Assembly: GCF_013304825.1 (NCBI RefSeq)
Contig: NZ_JAAWUO010000020.1
Span: forward strand, 1-64,000
Source: Blautia schinkii
Lineage (GTDB): Bacteria; Bacillota; Clostridia; Lachnospirales; Lachnospiraceae
Direction of reading: 5' to 3'
Length of the DNA stretch: 64,000 bases
Made by a program: the position numbers and the translations under genes. This document shows, piece by piece, positions 36,370 to 44,718 of the stretch. The notes beneath the pieces are model-generated. The model did no database searches. It was not told the origin of the DNA and saw only the letters and a list, made by a program, of their open reading frames with translations. Position 1 is the stretch's first letter. Every line of letters begins with the position of its first letter.

Positions 36370-38160
36370 ATGACAGTTACAGAACGGATCGTAGCTCTTC
36401 GAAAGCTGATGAAAAAAAAGGGAATTGATGCATATCTTGTTCCAACCGATGATTTCCACGGTTCAGAATATGTAGGCGATTATTTTAAATGTAGGAAATA
36501 TATCACAGGTTTTACCGGTTCAGCTGGAACTGTAGTGATCATGCAGGATATGGCAGGTCTCTGGACAGATGGAAGATACTTTATTCAGGCAGCGCAGCAA
36601 TTAGAGGGAACACCCGTCACACTTTTTAAGATGGGAGAACCAGATGTTCCAACCATCCATAAATTTCTGGAAGAAAATCTGAAAGAAGGGATGTGCCTTG
36701 GTTTTGACGGCCGTACAGTCAGCGGAGAAGAGGCAGATCAGCTGAAAAAGAATCTGGAGAAAAAGCAGGTACGTTTTTCTGTAAACGAGGATCTGATCGG
36801 TGAAATCTGGCAGAATCGTCCGTCTCTTTCCTGTGAACAGGTGATGGAGCTTGATGTGAAATGGGCTGGAAAATCCAGAGAAGACAAGATCCAGGAGATC
36901 CGTACTAAATTAAAAGAAAAAGGCGCATCTCTCTTTGTACTCACTTCCCTGGATGATATCGCATGGCTTTTAAATATCCGCGGAAACGATATTCACTGTT
37001 GCCCGGTAGTCCTTTCCTATCTTGTGATGGATGAGAAAGAGATCCGCCTTTTTGCCAATGAAAAAGCTTTTCCGGAATCTGTAAAAAAGGCACTTTCTGC
37101 TGATGGCGTTACCATTTATCCGTACAATGATATTTATGATTATGTGCAGACAATATCCGGGGAGAAAAAGATCTATCTTTCCAGAAGTAATGTAAACAGC
37201 CGCCTGATCAGCAATATCCCGGAAAAAGTGACAATCCTGGACGGAGAAAACCTGACGCTTCTTCCGAAAGCTGTCAAGAATGAAACAGAAGTCCAAAATG
37301 AGAAGATTGCCCATATCAAAGATGGAGTTGCAATGGTGAAATTTATTCACTGGCTGAAAAAGAATGTTGGAAAACAGGAGATTACAGAGCTTTCCGCAGC
37401 TGATAAGCTTTATGATTTCCGTTCCGAACAGGAAAAGTTCCTTGGGAACAGTTTTGATCCGATCATTGCCTATGGTGCTCATGGGGCAATCGTCCATTAC
37501 GGTGCAACAGAAGAAACGAATATCCCTCTGGAACCAAAAGGACTGGTGTTGATGGATACAGGCGGACATTATCTGGAGGGAACCACAGATATTACCCGCA
37601 CCGTCGTACTTGGCCCGGTCACAGAAAAGGAGAAGAAATATTTCACAGCTGTGCTTCGGGGACATTTAAACCTGGCAGCTGCAAAATTCCGTTACGGATG
37701 TACGGGACTGAATCTGGATTCCATAGCAAGAGGTCCGCTCTGGGCAATGGGAGAGGACTATAACCACGGAACCGGTCATGGAGTAGGCTATCTTCTCAAT
37801 GTACACGAAGGCCCACAGAGCTTTCGCTGGAAAAATCCTGCAGACCGTCCGGCCCCTGTGCTGGAAGAAGGCATGATCACTTCCGATGAACCAGGTTACT
37901 ACGCAGAAAATGAGTTCGGAATCCGCCACGAAAACCTGATCGTATGCAAAAAAGCGGAAAAGACAGCATACGGCCAGTTTATGAAATTCGAATCTTTGAC
38001 CATGGTACCTTTTGATCTGGAAGGAATCGACCCGGCACAGATGGAAGCAGAAGAGAGAGCTTTGCTCAATCAGTATCACGCACTTGTATATGAGAAAATT
38101 TCTCCATATCTGGATGAAGATGAAAAAAGCTGGTTAAAAGAGGTGACTCAGGCTATATAA
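36370..38160 (+). CDS. Xaa-Pro aminopeptidase (M24B family)
   Basis: 596-aa metallopeptidase of the long, three-domain XPNPEP1-like type. Two N-terminal creatinase-like domains (about 1-300) precede the pita-bread catalytic domain. The metal ligands are visible: two Asp in LMDTGGHYLEGTTDITRTV near 396-414, His in GTGHGVGYLLNVHEGP near 472-487, and Glu in MITSDEPGYY and GIRHENLIV. It removes N-terminal residues before proline from peptides in the cytoplasm. It lies 5 bp after thiD, so it is co-transcribed, without an evident functional link. Confidence 0.93.
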   Translation: MTVTERIVALRKLMKKKGIDAYLVPTDDFHGSEYVGDYFKCRKYITGFTGSAGTVVIMQDMAGLWTDGRYFIQAAQQLEGTPVTLFKMGEPDVPTIHKFLEENLKEGMCLGFDGRTVSGEEADQLKKNLEKKQVRFSVNEDLIGEIWQNRPSLSCEQVMELDVKWAGKSREDKIQEIRTKLKEKGASLFVLTSLDDIAWLLNIRGNDIHCCPVVLSYLVMDEKEIRLFANEKAFPESVKKALSADGVTIYPYNDIYDYVQTISGEKKIYLSRSNVNSRLISNIPEKVTILDGENLTLLPKAVKNETEVQNEKIAHIKDGVAMVKFIHWLKKNVGKQEITELSAADKLYDFRSEQEKFLGNSFDPIIAYGAHGAIVHYGATEETNIPLEPKGLVLMDTGGHYLEGTTDITRTVVLGPVTEKEKKYFTAVLRGHLNLAAAKFRYGCTGLNLDSIARGPLWAMGEDYNHGTGHGVGYLLNVHEGPQSFRWKNPADRPAPVLEEGMITSDEPGYYAENEFGIRHENLIVCKKAEKTAYGQFMKFESLTMVPFDLEGIDPAQMEAEERALLNQYHALVYEKISPYLDEDEKSWLKEVTQAI

Positions 38161-38281
38161 TATCTGGAATTAAGTCCTGAAACATAGAAAATAACGCAGG
38201 CTTCCGTAAACTGTGGAATTTCATACGTTCTTTTTTATGCTAAAACAGAAAAAAATCAGAACAGGGAGGTACTTATTTCCT

Positions 38282-39298
38282 ATGAAAAAAGAAAATAGAA
38301 TAAATCACTATATCGACCTTCATGCGCATCTGGACGGCTGCATTAGCGTAGACATTGCAAAAAAACTTGCAGCATTGCAGCAGATCACACTTCCGGCAAA
38401 AACTGACAAAGAATTGACAGCTCTCCTTTCTGTACCGGATTCCTGCCAAGATCTTAATGATTTTCTGAAATGTTTTGAGCTGCCGCTTTCTCTGCTCCAG
38501 ACAGAAAAAGCACTGGAAGATGCCGTTTATCTTGTTCTCTCTGAAATGCATAAAGACGGCGTGATTTATGCAGAACTTCGATTTGCACCACAGCTTCACA
38601 CTCAGAAGGGAATGACCCAGGAAAATGCTGTTCAATCTGCGATGCGTGGATTGATAAAATCGCCGATTCCAGGTAATCTGATCTTATGTTGCATGCGCGG
38701 AGAATCCAATCAGCAGGACAATCTGAAAACACTGGAACTGGCCCGGAAATATCTTGTGGAAGATGGGGGCGTTGTCGCTGTTGACCTTGCAGGTGCGGAA
38801 GCACTTTTCCCGACAGAAGATTATGAGGATCTTTTTGCGAAAGCAAAAAAAGATGAAATCCCGTTTACTATTCATGCAGGCGAAGCTGGTGATGCGGATG
38901 ATGTAAGGGTAGCGGTTCGCATGGGAGCGACAAGGATTGGACACGGTGTGCGTATCGCAGGAAATGAAGAAGTGATCCAGCTTGTAAAAGATGCCGGAAT
39001 TTTTCTGGAAATGTGTCCAACAAGTAACCGCCAGACAAAAGCAGTTGCAGATATGTCTTCTTATCCGTTGAAAACCTTCCTGGAAAGAGGCCTTAAAGTA
39101 ACATTAAATACAGATGATCCAGCTATTGAACGGACATCCCTGTCCAGGGAATTTAAATACATGGAATCCCTGACAGGCATTGCAAAAGAGCAGCAGAAGC
39201 AGCTCATCCTTAATTCAGTCGAAGCAGCTTTCACCTCAGCAGACAGAAAAAATGAATTACGTAAACAGCTTTTTTCTGAAACATATGAAAAAAGATGA
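38282..39298 (+). CDS. add: Adenosine deaminase
   Basis: Converts adenosine to inosine. 338 aa from the ATG at 38282 with GGGAGG 12 nt upstream; a longer frame begins without a site. Zinc and catalytic motifs: DLHAHLDGCI near 11-20, HAGEAGDADDVR near 198-209, RIGHGVRI near 217, MCPTSNRQT near 240, and LNTDDPAI near 278. It is slightly divergent from the usual HTHLDG form. The stop overlaps the Nudix start by four bases (ATGA), so the two are translated together. Confidence 0.9.
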   Translation: MKKENRINHYIDLHAHLDGCISVDIAKKLAALQQITLPAKTDKELTALLSVPDSCQDLNDFLKCFELPLSLLQTEKALEDAVYLVLSEMHKDGVIYAELRFAPQLHTQKGMTQENAVQSAMRGLIKSPIPGNLILCCMRGESNQQDNLKTLELARKYLVEDGGVVAVDLAGAEALFPTEDYEDLFAKAKKDEIPFTIHAGEAGDADDVRVAVRMGATRIGHGVRIAGNEEVIQLVKDAGIFLEMCPTSNRQTKAVADMSSYPLKTFLERGLKVTLNTDDPAIERTSLSREFKYMESLTGIAKEQQKQLILNSVEAAFTSADRKNELRKQLFSETYEKR

Positions 39299-39756
39299 AA
39301 ACTACTACATTATGTTATATAGAAAACAACGATCAATACCTGATGCTTCACAGAATAAAAAAGCAAAATGACATGAATCAAGGAAAATGGATCGGTGTTG
39401 GCGGACATGTGGAAGATCAGGAAACACCGGAAGAATGTCTTGTGCGTGAAGTGAAGGAAGAAACAGGTTTTACACTTACATCATATAAGTTCCGTGGTCT
39501 GGTAACGTTTATAAACAATGAATGTGAATCAGAACTTATGTGTGTTTTTACAGCAGATGGATATACTGGCGAGTTGATCGAATGTAATGAAGGTGAACTT
39601 TGCTGGATCGATAAAAACACAGTACCCGAACTTCCTGCATGGGAGGGAGATAAAGTATTCCTTGATCTGCTGCTTTCAGGGGAAGAACGGTTTTTCTCAA
39701 TAAAATTACAATATGAAGGCGATAAACTTGTTGGGAAAAGCATTTATTTGTATTGA
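39295..39756 (+). CDS. Nudix hydrolase (8-oxo-dGTP diphosphatase-like)
   Basis: 153-aa Nudix protein, start overlapping the add stop. The Nudix box GGHVEDQETPEECLVREVKEETG lies at about 38-60 with all conserved Gly/Glu residues. The KWIGVGGHVE lead-in and short length resemble MutT/YvcI-type enzymes that clean oxidised nucleotides. Pairing with adenosine deaminase suggests purine nucleotide housekeeping. The exact substrate is unknown. Confidence 0.88.
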   Translation: MKTTTLCYIENNDQYLMLHRIKKQNDMNQGKWIGVGGHVEDQETPEECLVREVKEETGFTLTSYKFRGLVTFINNECESELMCVFTADGYTGELIECNEGELCWIDKNTVPELPAWEGDKVFLDLLLSGEERFFSIKLQYEGDKLVGKSIYLY

Positions 39757-39842
39757 GAAATAATTACTGAAAATCTATTCACAGCTGAAAAAAATTCAAA
39801 CAAAAAAGTTTTTTATGCCTGTGCCATCATATACCATATATA

Positions 39843-39891
39843 AATGCCGGATTCATGTGAAATATTGCGTGAATCCGGTATTCTTTTTTCT
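39843..39891 (+). terminator. Terminator after the Nudix gene
   Basis: CCGGATTCA (39847-39855) pairs with TGAATCCGG (39870-39878), followed by a TTCTTTTTT tract. Confidence 0.85.
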
Positions 39892-39929
39892 TTCCGTTTG
39901 TTGTTTATACAAGTTGATTTCCATAAAAA

Positions 39930-39959
39930 ATGACAGTATATTGTCTTAAAGTGTATAAT
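39930..39959 (+). promoter_or_regulatory. Promoter upstream of the truncated sensor gene
   Basis: ATGACA (39930-39935), 18 nt, TATAAT (39954-39959), 55 bp before the ATG of the truncated sensor. Confidence 0.6.
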
Positions 39960-40000
39960 TATTATTTAATAATCGGGGAAATTTATATAATGTAGTTAAC

Positions 40001-40010
40001 GGGGGGGGGG
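40001..40010 (+). repeat. Homopolymer of ten G just before a start codon
   Basis: A run of ten G ends three bases before the ATG at 40014, where the ribosome binding site should be. Such runs slip during replication; changing its length would alter the start-codon spacing. It is the only such run noticed in the window. It could also be an assembly or sequencing artefact. Confidence 0.9.
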
Positions 40011-40013
40011 CCT

Positions 40014-40355
40014 ATGAACAAAACAGTGTCAGACCGAGGTACAAAAGGGAATTTTGCACGTCTGTTTTCCAGATCTGTACATCAGTCATTTTTTATCGCA
40101 GTATCTTTGTTTTTCTGTATGGGAATGTTGGCTTTTTTCACTGGCAGCGTATCTGCTAAAGAACAGGAAACTGTAAAAGTGGGCTATTATTTTTCTCATA
40201 ATTTCCAGGAAGGAACGGATGATAATTCCCCAAAGAGCGGTTACAGTTATGAATATCTTCAGAAGCTTGCCTCTTACACAGGCTGGAAATACGAATATGT
40301 CTACGGAGAATGGTCGGATCTGTTTGAACAGCTGAAAGATGGTGAACCGGACTGA
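40014..40355 (+). pseudogene. Truncated N-terminus of a sensor protein with extracellular solute-binding domain
   Basis: 113 aa: a membrane/signal segment at about residues 25-47, then KVGYYFSHNFQEG and GYSYEYLQKLASYTGWKYEYVYGEWSDLFEQLKDGE, which is the start of a family 3 solute-binding (SBP_bac_3) domain. In Lachnospiraceae this arrangement opens large membrane sensors (histidine kinases, diguanylate cyclases). Here it stops within the domain (GEPD, then TGA), so the binding fold and any signalling output are missing. The facing anti-sigma gene ends 18 bp on. A remnant is most likely. Confidence 0.7.
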
Positions 40356-40373
40356 ATCCACCATCTTTTTTCT

Positions 40374-41168
40374 TTATCTTCTGTTATTAATAACCTCTCT
40401 CGCCATATCTGCAAGTTCTCCGGCAGATAATTTTCCATCTATTTGCAGCAAATCATACTGGATGCCATCCTTATTCCAGTTAACGCTTTGAACCTGACTG
40501 ACTTCAATCTGAGAAGCACTGTCATCGTAACTGAATACAACTTTTCCACTGGACTGGTCTTTTTTATCTTGTTCTGTCAATTCGTAATCATCTGATACCA
40601 CTTTATTTATATAATGTACATAATACAAATTTGTTCCATTTACAGTGGCAATAATATCACCTGACGGAGTAAGTTTTGAGTTAAATTTCTGCTGTTCAAA
40701 CAATACAACATCTCCATTCTTCTGATAATCAAAGGACACAGATTTAAAATTCTCAATTACATTTGCATTGCCATCCTTAAAACTGTTTTTTATAATATTG
40801 CCCTCTTTGAAGCAGTACCCGTTCTCAAAGGTATCAATCAATACCGGTCTATACCCAATATCCTTTGTAATCTGTTCTGACGTTGGAAGAGATGTATAAT
40901 CAGCACGTGATGCAGATGAACCTGTCCACATTGAAATCTTTCCTGTTGCTGCCATAGCAGTAACTCCAATTGTAAGTGTTGCAGCTATCAACAAAGGTAA
41001 TATTTTCTTTTTTGATCTCATAGTCGTTTGCTTCCTTTCTGTATCTGCGAAGTCAAGTTTTGCATAAACTCTCTGTCTGACATTCTCTGTATCAATATCA
41101 AGAGCATTGCAGGAAATATCTGCCTGTTTTTGTATTCCCAATTCTTTAAGCAAATTTTTTCTTCTCAT
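40374..41168 (-). CDS. Putative anti-sigma factor, membrane-anchored
   Basis: 264-aa protein: a cytoplasmic N-terminus (about 1-55), one membrane helix at about 56-74 (ILPLLIAATLTIGVTAMAA), and an extracellular beta-rich part ending LSAGELADMAREVINNRR, like DUF4367-type domains. The ATG overlaps the stop of the upstream ECF sigma gene by four bases. Position and topology fit a regulator that holds the sigma factor until an outside signal comes. No zinc-binding HxxxCxxC motif was seen, so the mechanism may differ from classical ZAS anti-sigmas. Confidence 0.75.
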   Translation of the reverse strand: MRRKNLLKELGIQKQADISCNALDIDTENVRQRVYAKLDFADTERKQTTMRSKKKILPLLIAATLTIGVTAMAATGKISMWTGSSASRADYTSLPTSEQITKDIGYRPVLIDTFENGYCFKEGNIIKNSFKDGNANVIENFKSVSFDYQKNGDVVLFEQQKFNSKLTPSGDIIATVNGTNLYYVHYINKVVSDDYELTEQDKKDQSSGKVVFSYDDSASQIEVSQVQSVNWNKDGIQYDLLQIDGKLSAGELADMAREVINNRR

Positions 41169-41704
41169 AATTTTTCCTCCGCATCCGATAACATTTTTCT
41201 GAGTTTTCTTTTTCCTCTTGAAAGTCTGGTCTTAACTGTAGAAATATTAAGTCCCATTGCTTTTGAAATATCCTTGATTTTTTCATCAAATTTATACCGC
41301 CTTACAAAAATCTCGCTGTCAGGTTCGCCAAGGCTCATAACTGTTTCCCATACATAATTATTGTGAAAATTCTCTTCCATGAAATTTTTGCCATCTGACA
41401 GCTCAATATCTTCAAGAGATGTATGATCCATCTTTCTGTTTATCCGTTTCAGAGCAAAATTCCGGGCAACAGCAGCAAGATATGACCGTAATGTACCTTT
41501 CTGCAAATCTATCCTCCCGGTATTCTTCCAAAGTACAACAAACACATCTGCCACAATTTCTTCAATATCCTCTTTCGGCAGTGAATTGCCGGCCATATGA
41601 TACAAAACAGTACTCAAATACGGCGTATAAATTCGGATTGCTTCATCTATTGAATTTTTTTCTCTGTTCCTGAGACGCTGCAAAAGTTCTTCTTCATCTG
41701 TCAT
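41165..41704 (-). CDS. ECF-type RNA polymerase sigma factor
   Basis: 179-aa ECF sigma factor. Region 2 (about 20-90) includes DIEEIVADVFVVLWKN and RSYLAAVARNFALKRINR; region 4 (about 120-170) has KIKDISKAMGLNISTVKTRLSRGKRKLRK, a clear helix-turn-helix for the -35 element. AGGA precedes the start. It is translationally coupled to the downstream membrane protein gene, its likely anti-sigma. First of three such pairs within 10 kb. Confidence 0.88.
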   Translation of the reverse strand: MTDEEELLQRLRNREKNSIDEAIRIYTPYLSTVLYHMAGNSLPKEDIEEIVADVFVVLWKNTGRIDLQKGTLRSYLAAVARNFALKRINRKMDHTSLEDIELSDGKNFMEENFHNNYVWETVMSLGEPDSEIFVRRYKFDEKIKDISKAMGLNISTVKTRLSRGKRKLRKMLSDAEEKL

Positions 41705-42557
41705 ATCAATCCTACTTTCTTTTTAATATTTTCAAAAATTAAAAGCTTTTAACCTTTACATTCTTATATATCCTGTCAAAGCGCAAAAAGTTTCAATTTT
41801 AGAAAATTATGATATTGATACACCACTTTACAACTTTTTTATAAAAAAATATCGTACAGGATTTCCTGATGTATAATGAATTTGGCATAAAACATTACAA
41901 AGGAAAGTGACCCTGTACGGCAAAAACATTATACAGCGAAAAAACACTGATAGGCAGACTTCATGATCCGGCAGGTTATGCCTGAATTTCACAGCAAAGA
42001 TCATGTCATCATCCCTTGTGGCAGCTGATATACAAAACACAACCTGGTATCCATCGTTGATGAATATCCGAATCCGGATCTGATTGGCAATGCAAGGAGT
42101 GCTTCTGTCATGTATGATCTTGCTTATGTCCATCTTTTTGTTTGTAAAATTTCTGAAAATATTCTGGTGAAATGGTAGTATAATACGGAGAATGTAAAAA
42201 ACGTAAGAGAGTAAAAATGAAACTACCGGATAAATTAGCACCGTTTCTGGAATTATTGCACATATACAGAGAAACCGGGGCAGAAAACAGTAAAAGCATA
42301 TCGGATTGATCTAAGCAGTGTTTGGTTTTGGTCGCCTGTGAAGAGCAAGACAAAGAGAAGCTTGAGGAATATATTACGGAATTACATAAAAAGCACAAAC
42401 AGGACAGAGATTAAAAAAAGTGGATCTTTCGTTGGCAATGGAAGAGGCAACGGAAAAAAATACTTTGATGAGAACCGATTTCCTTTCCGATGCATCTAAT
42501 TAGTGTAAAAGTAAACATGAGTAGTAATCCAGCTGGACAAAAGGAGAAGACAAAGTT
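41705..42557. other. 853 bp without an intact gene; degraded coding remnants
   Basis: Between the divergent sigma genes no convincing intact gene is seen. On the plus strand 42217-42309 reads as 30 codons (MKLPDKLAPFLELLHIYRET and on) ending in TGA. About 25 bp later another frame gives a helical tail, VACEEQDKEKLEEYITELHK, ending at about 42414, as if one small gene had been broken by a frameshift or stop. Further left, 42035-42150 holds a short protein-like stretch (IVDEYPNPDLIGNARSASV) without a start. The region looks like decayed accessory DNA. Confidence 0.5.
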
Positions 42558-43097
42558 ATGACAAAAGATGTATTTATTAAGGAGGTTCGGGATGCAGAAG
42601 CCATGCTGTATCATATATCAAAGTCCATTCTGAAGAATGACTCTGATTGTGGGGATGCTGTGCAGGAAACAATTCTTAAGGCATATGAAAAACTTCCCAC
42701 TTTAAAGAAAGAAAAATATTTCCGAACATGGATCACAAGGATATTGATCAATGAATGCAAAGGGATTCTTCGGAAAAGAAAAAATGTTATTCCATATGAA
42801 GAATATATGGACAATATGAAAATGACTGAGGAGGACAGATACAGTCATCTGTATATGGCGATTATGGAACTTCCGGAGGATCTGAGGGTTTTGGTAACAT
42901 TGTATTATTTAGAAGGATTTTCATTGAAAGAGATCAGTGAGGCTCTGGATATTCCGGAAGGAACGATCAAAAGCAGACTTTCACGTGCAAGAGAGTTTTT
43001 GAAAGAGCAGTTATCCGAAGAAGAGAAAAGACCGGCAACTGGGAAAAACAGCAAGCAATTAAAAAGAATAACAGGAAAGGGGAAAATGTCATGTTAG
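42558..43097 (+). CDS. ECF-type RNA polymerase sigma factor
   Basis: 179 aa. Region 2 has SDCGDAVQETILKAYEKLPTLKK and KYFRTWITRILINECKGILRK; region 4 has LPEDLRVLVTLYYLEGFSLKEIS and IPEGTIKSRLSRAREFLKEQL. The C-terminal tail is basic. AAAGGAG lies about 10 nt before the ATG. It overlaps the following DUF4179 gene by 7 bp, so sigma and anti-sigma are co-translated. Confidence 0.9.
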   Translation: MTKDVFIKEVRDAEAMLYHISKSILKNDSDCGDAVQETILKAYEKLPTLKKEKYFRTWITRILINECKGILRKRKNVIPYEEYMDNMKMTEEDRYSHLYMAIMELPEDLRVLVTLYYLEGFSLKEISEALDIPEGTIKSRLSRAREFLKEQLSEEEKRPATGKNSKQLKRITGKGKMSC

Positions 43098-44197
43098 AGA
43101 ACAAATGGAATAATATCGCACCGGAAGTACCACAGGATTTTCATAATAAATTTGAAGATACACTAAAACAGATTGAACAGGCGGATTCAGTTGATAAAAA
43201 ATACAAAAGAAAAAAAATCAGTGGCCGATTATTGATTGCAGTAGCAGTAATTTGTACTGGTATGGCTGTTACTGTAGCTGCAAAAGAGTTCTTTAAATGG
43301 AATAATTACCTGGTGAAAAGACTGGAGCCATCGGAAGAACAGCAGAAGACACTGCAGGAATCAACCTATATTCAGAATATAGACCAGTCTGTAACACAAA
43401 ATGGTGTGACGGTTACCCTGACAGATTCTATTCAGGATCAGGGATTCCTGTATGCTTTTTTTGAAGTGAAAACAGATGACAGTATTTCTATGACTGATCA
43501 TACTTCTTTTGAGGAGATGACACATTTTAAGATCGATGGAAAAGAAGTATATGCAGTGGACGATAACAGATTTGGAAGTTTCAATACTGGGGTAGGACAG
43601 GATGTGTTACTGAAAACAGATCAAAATTCTGCACATCTTAAACATTTTAACGCCTGTATATCTTATGACAGTGATTATGATCTGAGTAATAAAACAGTAG
43701 AAATCACATTAAAGAATCTTACGGAGGAAGGAGATTATGATACGACTGTTATTACAGATGGAACATGGGACTTTAAATGGACTCTGGGTGCAGTAAAGCC
43801 TCCGACAACTCTGGAAGTGAACCGGAAATGTGATTTTGGAGGTTATGAAATCACAGTGAAAAAAATGGAAGTAACGCCCCTTTTATGGTCATTATATCTT
43901 GATTATGATGAAGCTATGAAGGTGTATGAAGATGAAAAAAACAAATTTGAGTACGCAGGTACGGACTATGGCATGGATCTTTATGCCAGAACTAGTATTG
44001 ACCAGGTGCGTTATAAAGATGGAACGGTTTTAACACTTGATAGGACCATGGGAGGCATCGCTGGCGGTGGAGAAAAACAGGATAAGGAAAACGGTGTCCT
44101 GATCATCAGAAACAGCTTCCCGCAACTGGTTGATGTAGATAACCTGCAGGCGGTACATTTTGGGAACATTGACCAATGGCTTGAAGTGCGGGGATAA
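43091..44197 (+). CDS. DUF4179-domain anti-sigma factor
   Basis: 368-aa membrane protein: cytoplasmic N-terminus beginning MLENKWNNIAPEVPQDFHNKF, one membrane helix at about 47-65, then an extracellular DUF4179 region (KRLEPSEEQQKTLQES...VTQNGVTVTLTDSIQDQGFLYAFFEV at about 75-130) and a beta-rich C-terminus. Such proteins pair with ECF sigma factors in clostridia. It overlaps the sigma gene and is followed by a terminator. The signal sensed is unknown. Confidence 0.86.
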   Translation: MLENKWNNIAPEVPQDFHNKFEDTLKQIEQADSVDKKYKRKKISGRLLIAVAVICTGMAVTVAAKEFFKWNNYLVKRLEPSEEQQKTLQESTYIQNIDQSVTQNGVTVTLTDSIQDQGFLYAFFEVKTDDSISMTDHTSFEEMTHFKIDGKEVYAVDDNRFGSFNTGVGQDVLLKTDQNSAHLKHFNACISYDSDYDLSNKTVEITLKNLTEEGDYDTTVITDGTWDFKWTLGAVKPPTTLEVNRKCDFGGYEITVKKMEVTPLLWSLYLDYDEAMKVYEDEKNKFEYAGTDYGMDLYARTSIDQVRYKDGTVLTLDRTMGGIAGGGEKQDKENGVLIIRNSFPQLVDVDNLQAVHFGNIDQWLEVRG

Positions 44198-44251
44198 AAG
44201 TTTTTTCGGTGATACAGAAAAATCCTCCCATAATTAGATAATGAGAAAATA

Positions 44252-44300
44252 CAAAAAGAACCGATACAAGGTCTTTGCAAGACTGATATCGGCTCTTTTT
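44252..44300 (+). terminator. Terminator of the sigma/DUF4179 operon
   Basis: AAAAAGA-A-CCGATA pairs with TATCGG-C-TCTTTTT, with an inner GTCTT/AAGAC helix; T tract at 44295-44300. Confidence 0.8.
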
Positions 44301-44316
44301 GGCTAAGTCTGCCAAG

Positions 44317-44338
44317 CCCATTACCTTTAGGTGATGGG
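44317..44338. mobile_element. Hairpin resembling an IS200/IS605-family element end
   Basis: CCCATTACC (44317-44325), TTTA loop, GGTGATGGG (44330-44338), followed by TAGTTGAC. Short subterminal palindromes of this style are typical of IS200/IS605-type elements recognised by TnpA, and this one closely resembles ends I associate with them. No transposase or tnpB gene adjoins, so it would be a solo relic. Confidence 0.4.
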
Positions 44339-44508
44339 TAGTTGACTAAATATAGGTAACTATACAGTCGGAAAAATGGCTCTGTAACAAAAGACCGTTT
44401 TTCCGGCTTTTCATTTTATCAGCGGTGAGGCATTCATACCGTTTGTAAATCTGTAAGATCTGAGTCATTGGGGTATGTCATGACGGGCAATCAAATATAT
44501 GACATAGA

Positions 44509-44586
44509 TTCTGCAATTGTAGAAAATGGGATTGACTTTCTAATTCTACAGATGTAGAATTAGAGGTGATTTCTACAAAAGTAGAA
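44509..44586 (+). promoter_or_regulatory. Promoter with three BlaI/MecI-like operator dyads
   Basis: Three related 16-mers: TTCTGCAATTGTAGAA (44509-44524), TTCTACAGATGTAGAA (44544-44559) and TTCTACAAAAGTAGAA (44571-44586). TACA-n2-TGTA dyads of this kind are bound by BlaI/MecI/CopY repressors. The middle copy lies between TTGACT (44532-44537) and TAGAAT (44555-44560), overlapping the -10 of a TTGACT-17-TAGAAT promoter. No blaI or blaR1 gene is nearby, so the repressor would act from elsewhere or has been lost. Confidence 0.65.
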
Positions 44587-44605
44587 AAAGAAGGGAGAAC
44601 ACAAG

Positions 44606-44704
44606 CTGAGGCGCAGACTTACAGACCACTATGATTACGATGTGACCATGTGGGATTCACTTGTGATAAAAAAGTTGCTGCAGCGTATAAACTACATCAA
44701 ATAG
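44606..44704 (+). pseudogene. 33-codon remnant after the BlaI-like promoter
   Basis: AGGGAG at 44592-44597 is 8 nt before CTG, which opens a frame reading LRRRLTDHYDYDVTMWDSLV and on to IKKLLQRINYIK before TAG at 44702. Position and spacing suggest this was the first gene of the operator-controlled transcript, now with a CTG in start position and a shortened body. It ends 14 nt before asnB. Identity not recognised. Confidence 0.4.
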
Positions 44705-44718
44705 ATACGGAGGATAAA

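Noticed and set aside
41828-42241. Minus-strand frame of 137 codons in the gap between sigma genes
   Set aside because: No ribosome binding site, no family pattern, and composition like random AT-rich DNA.
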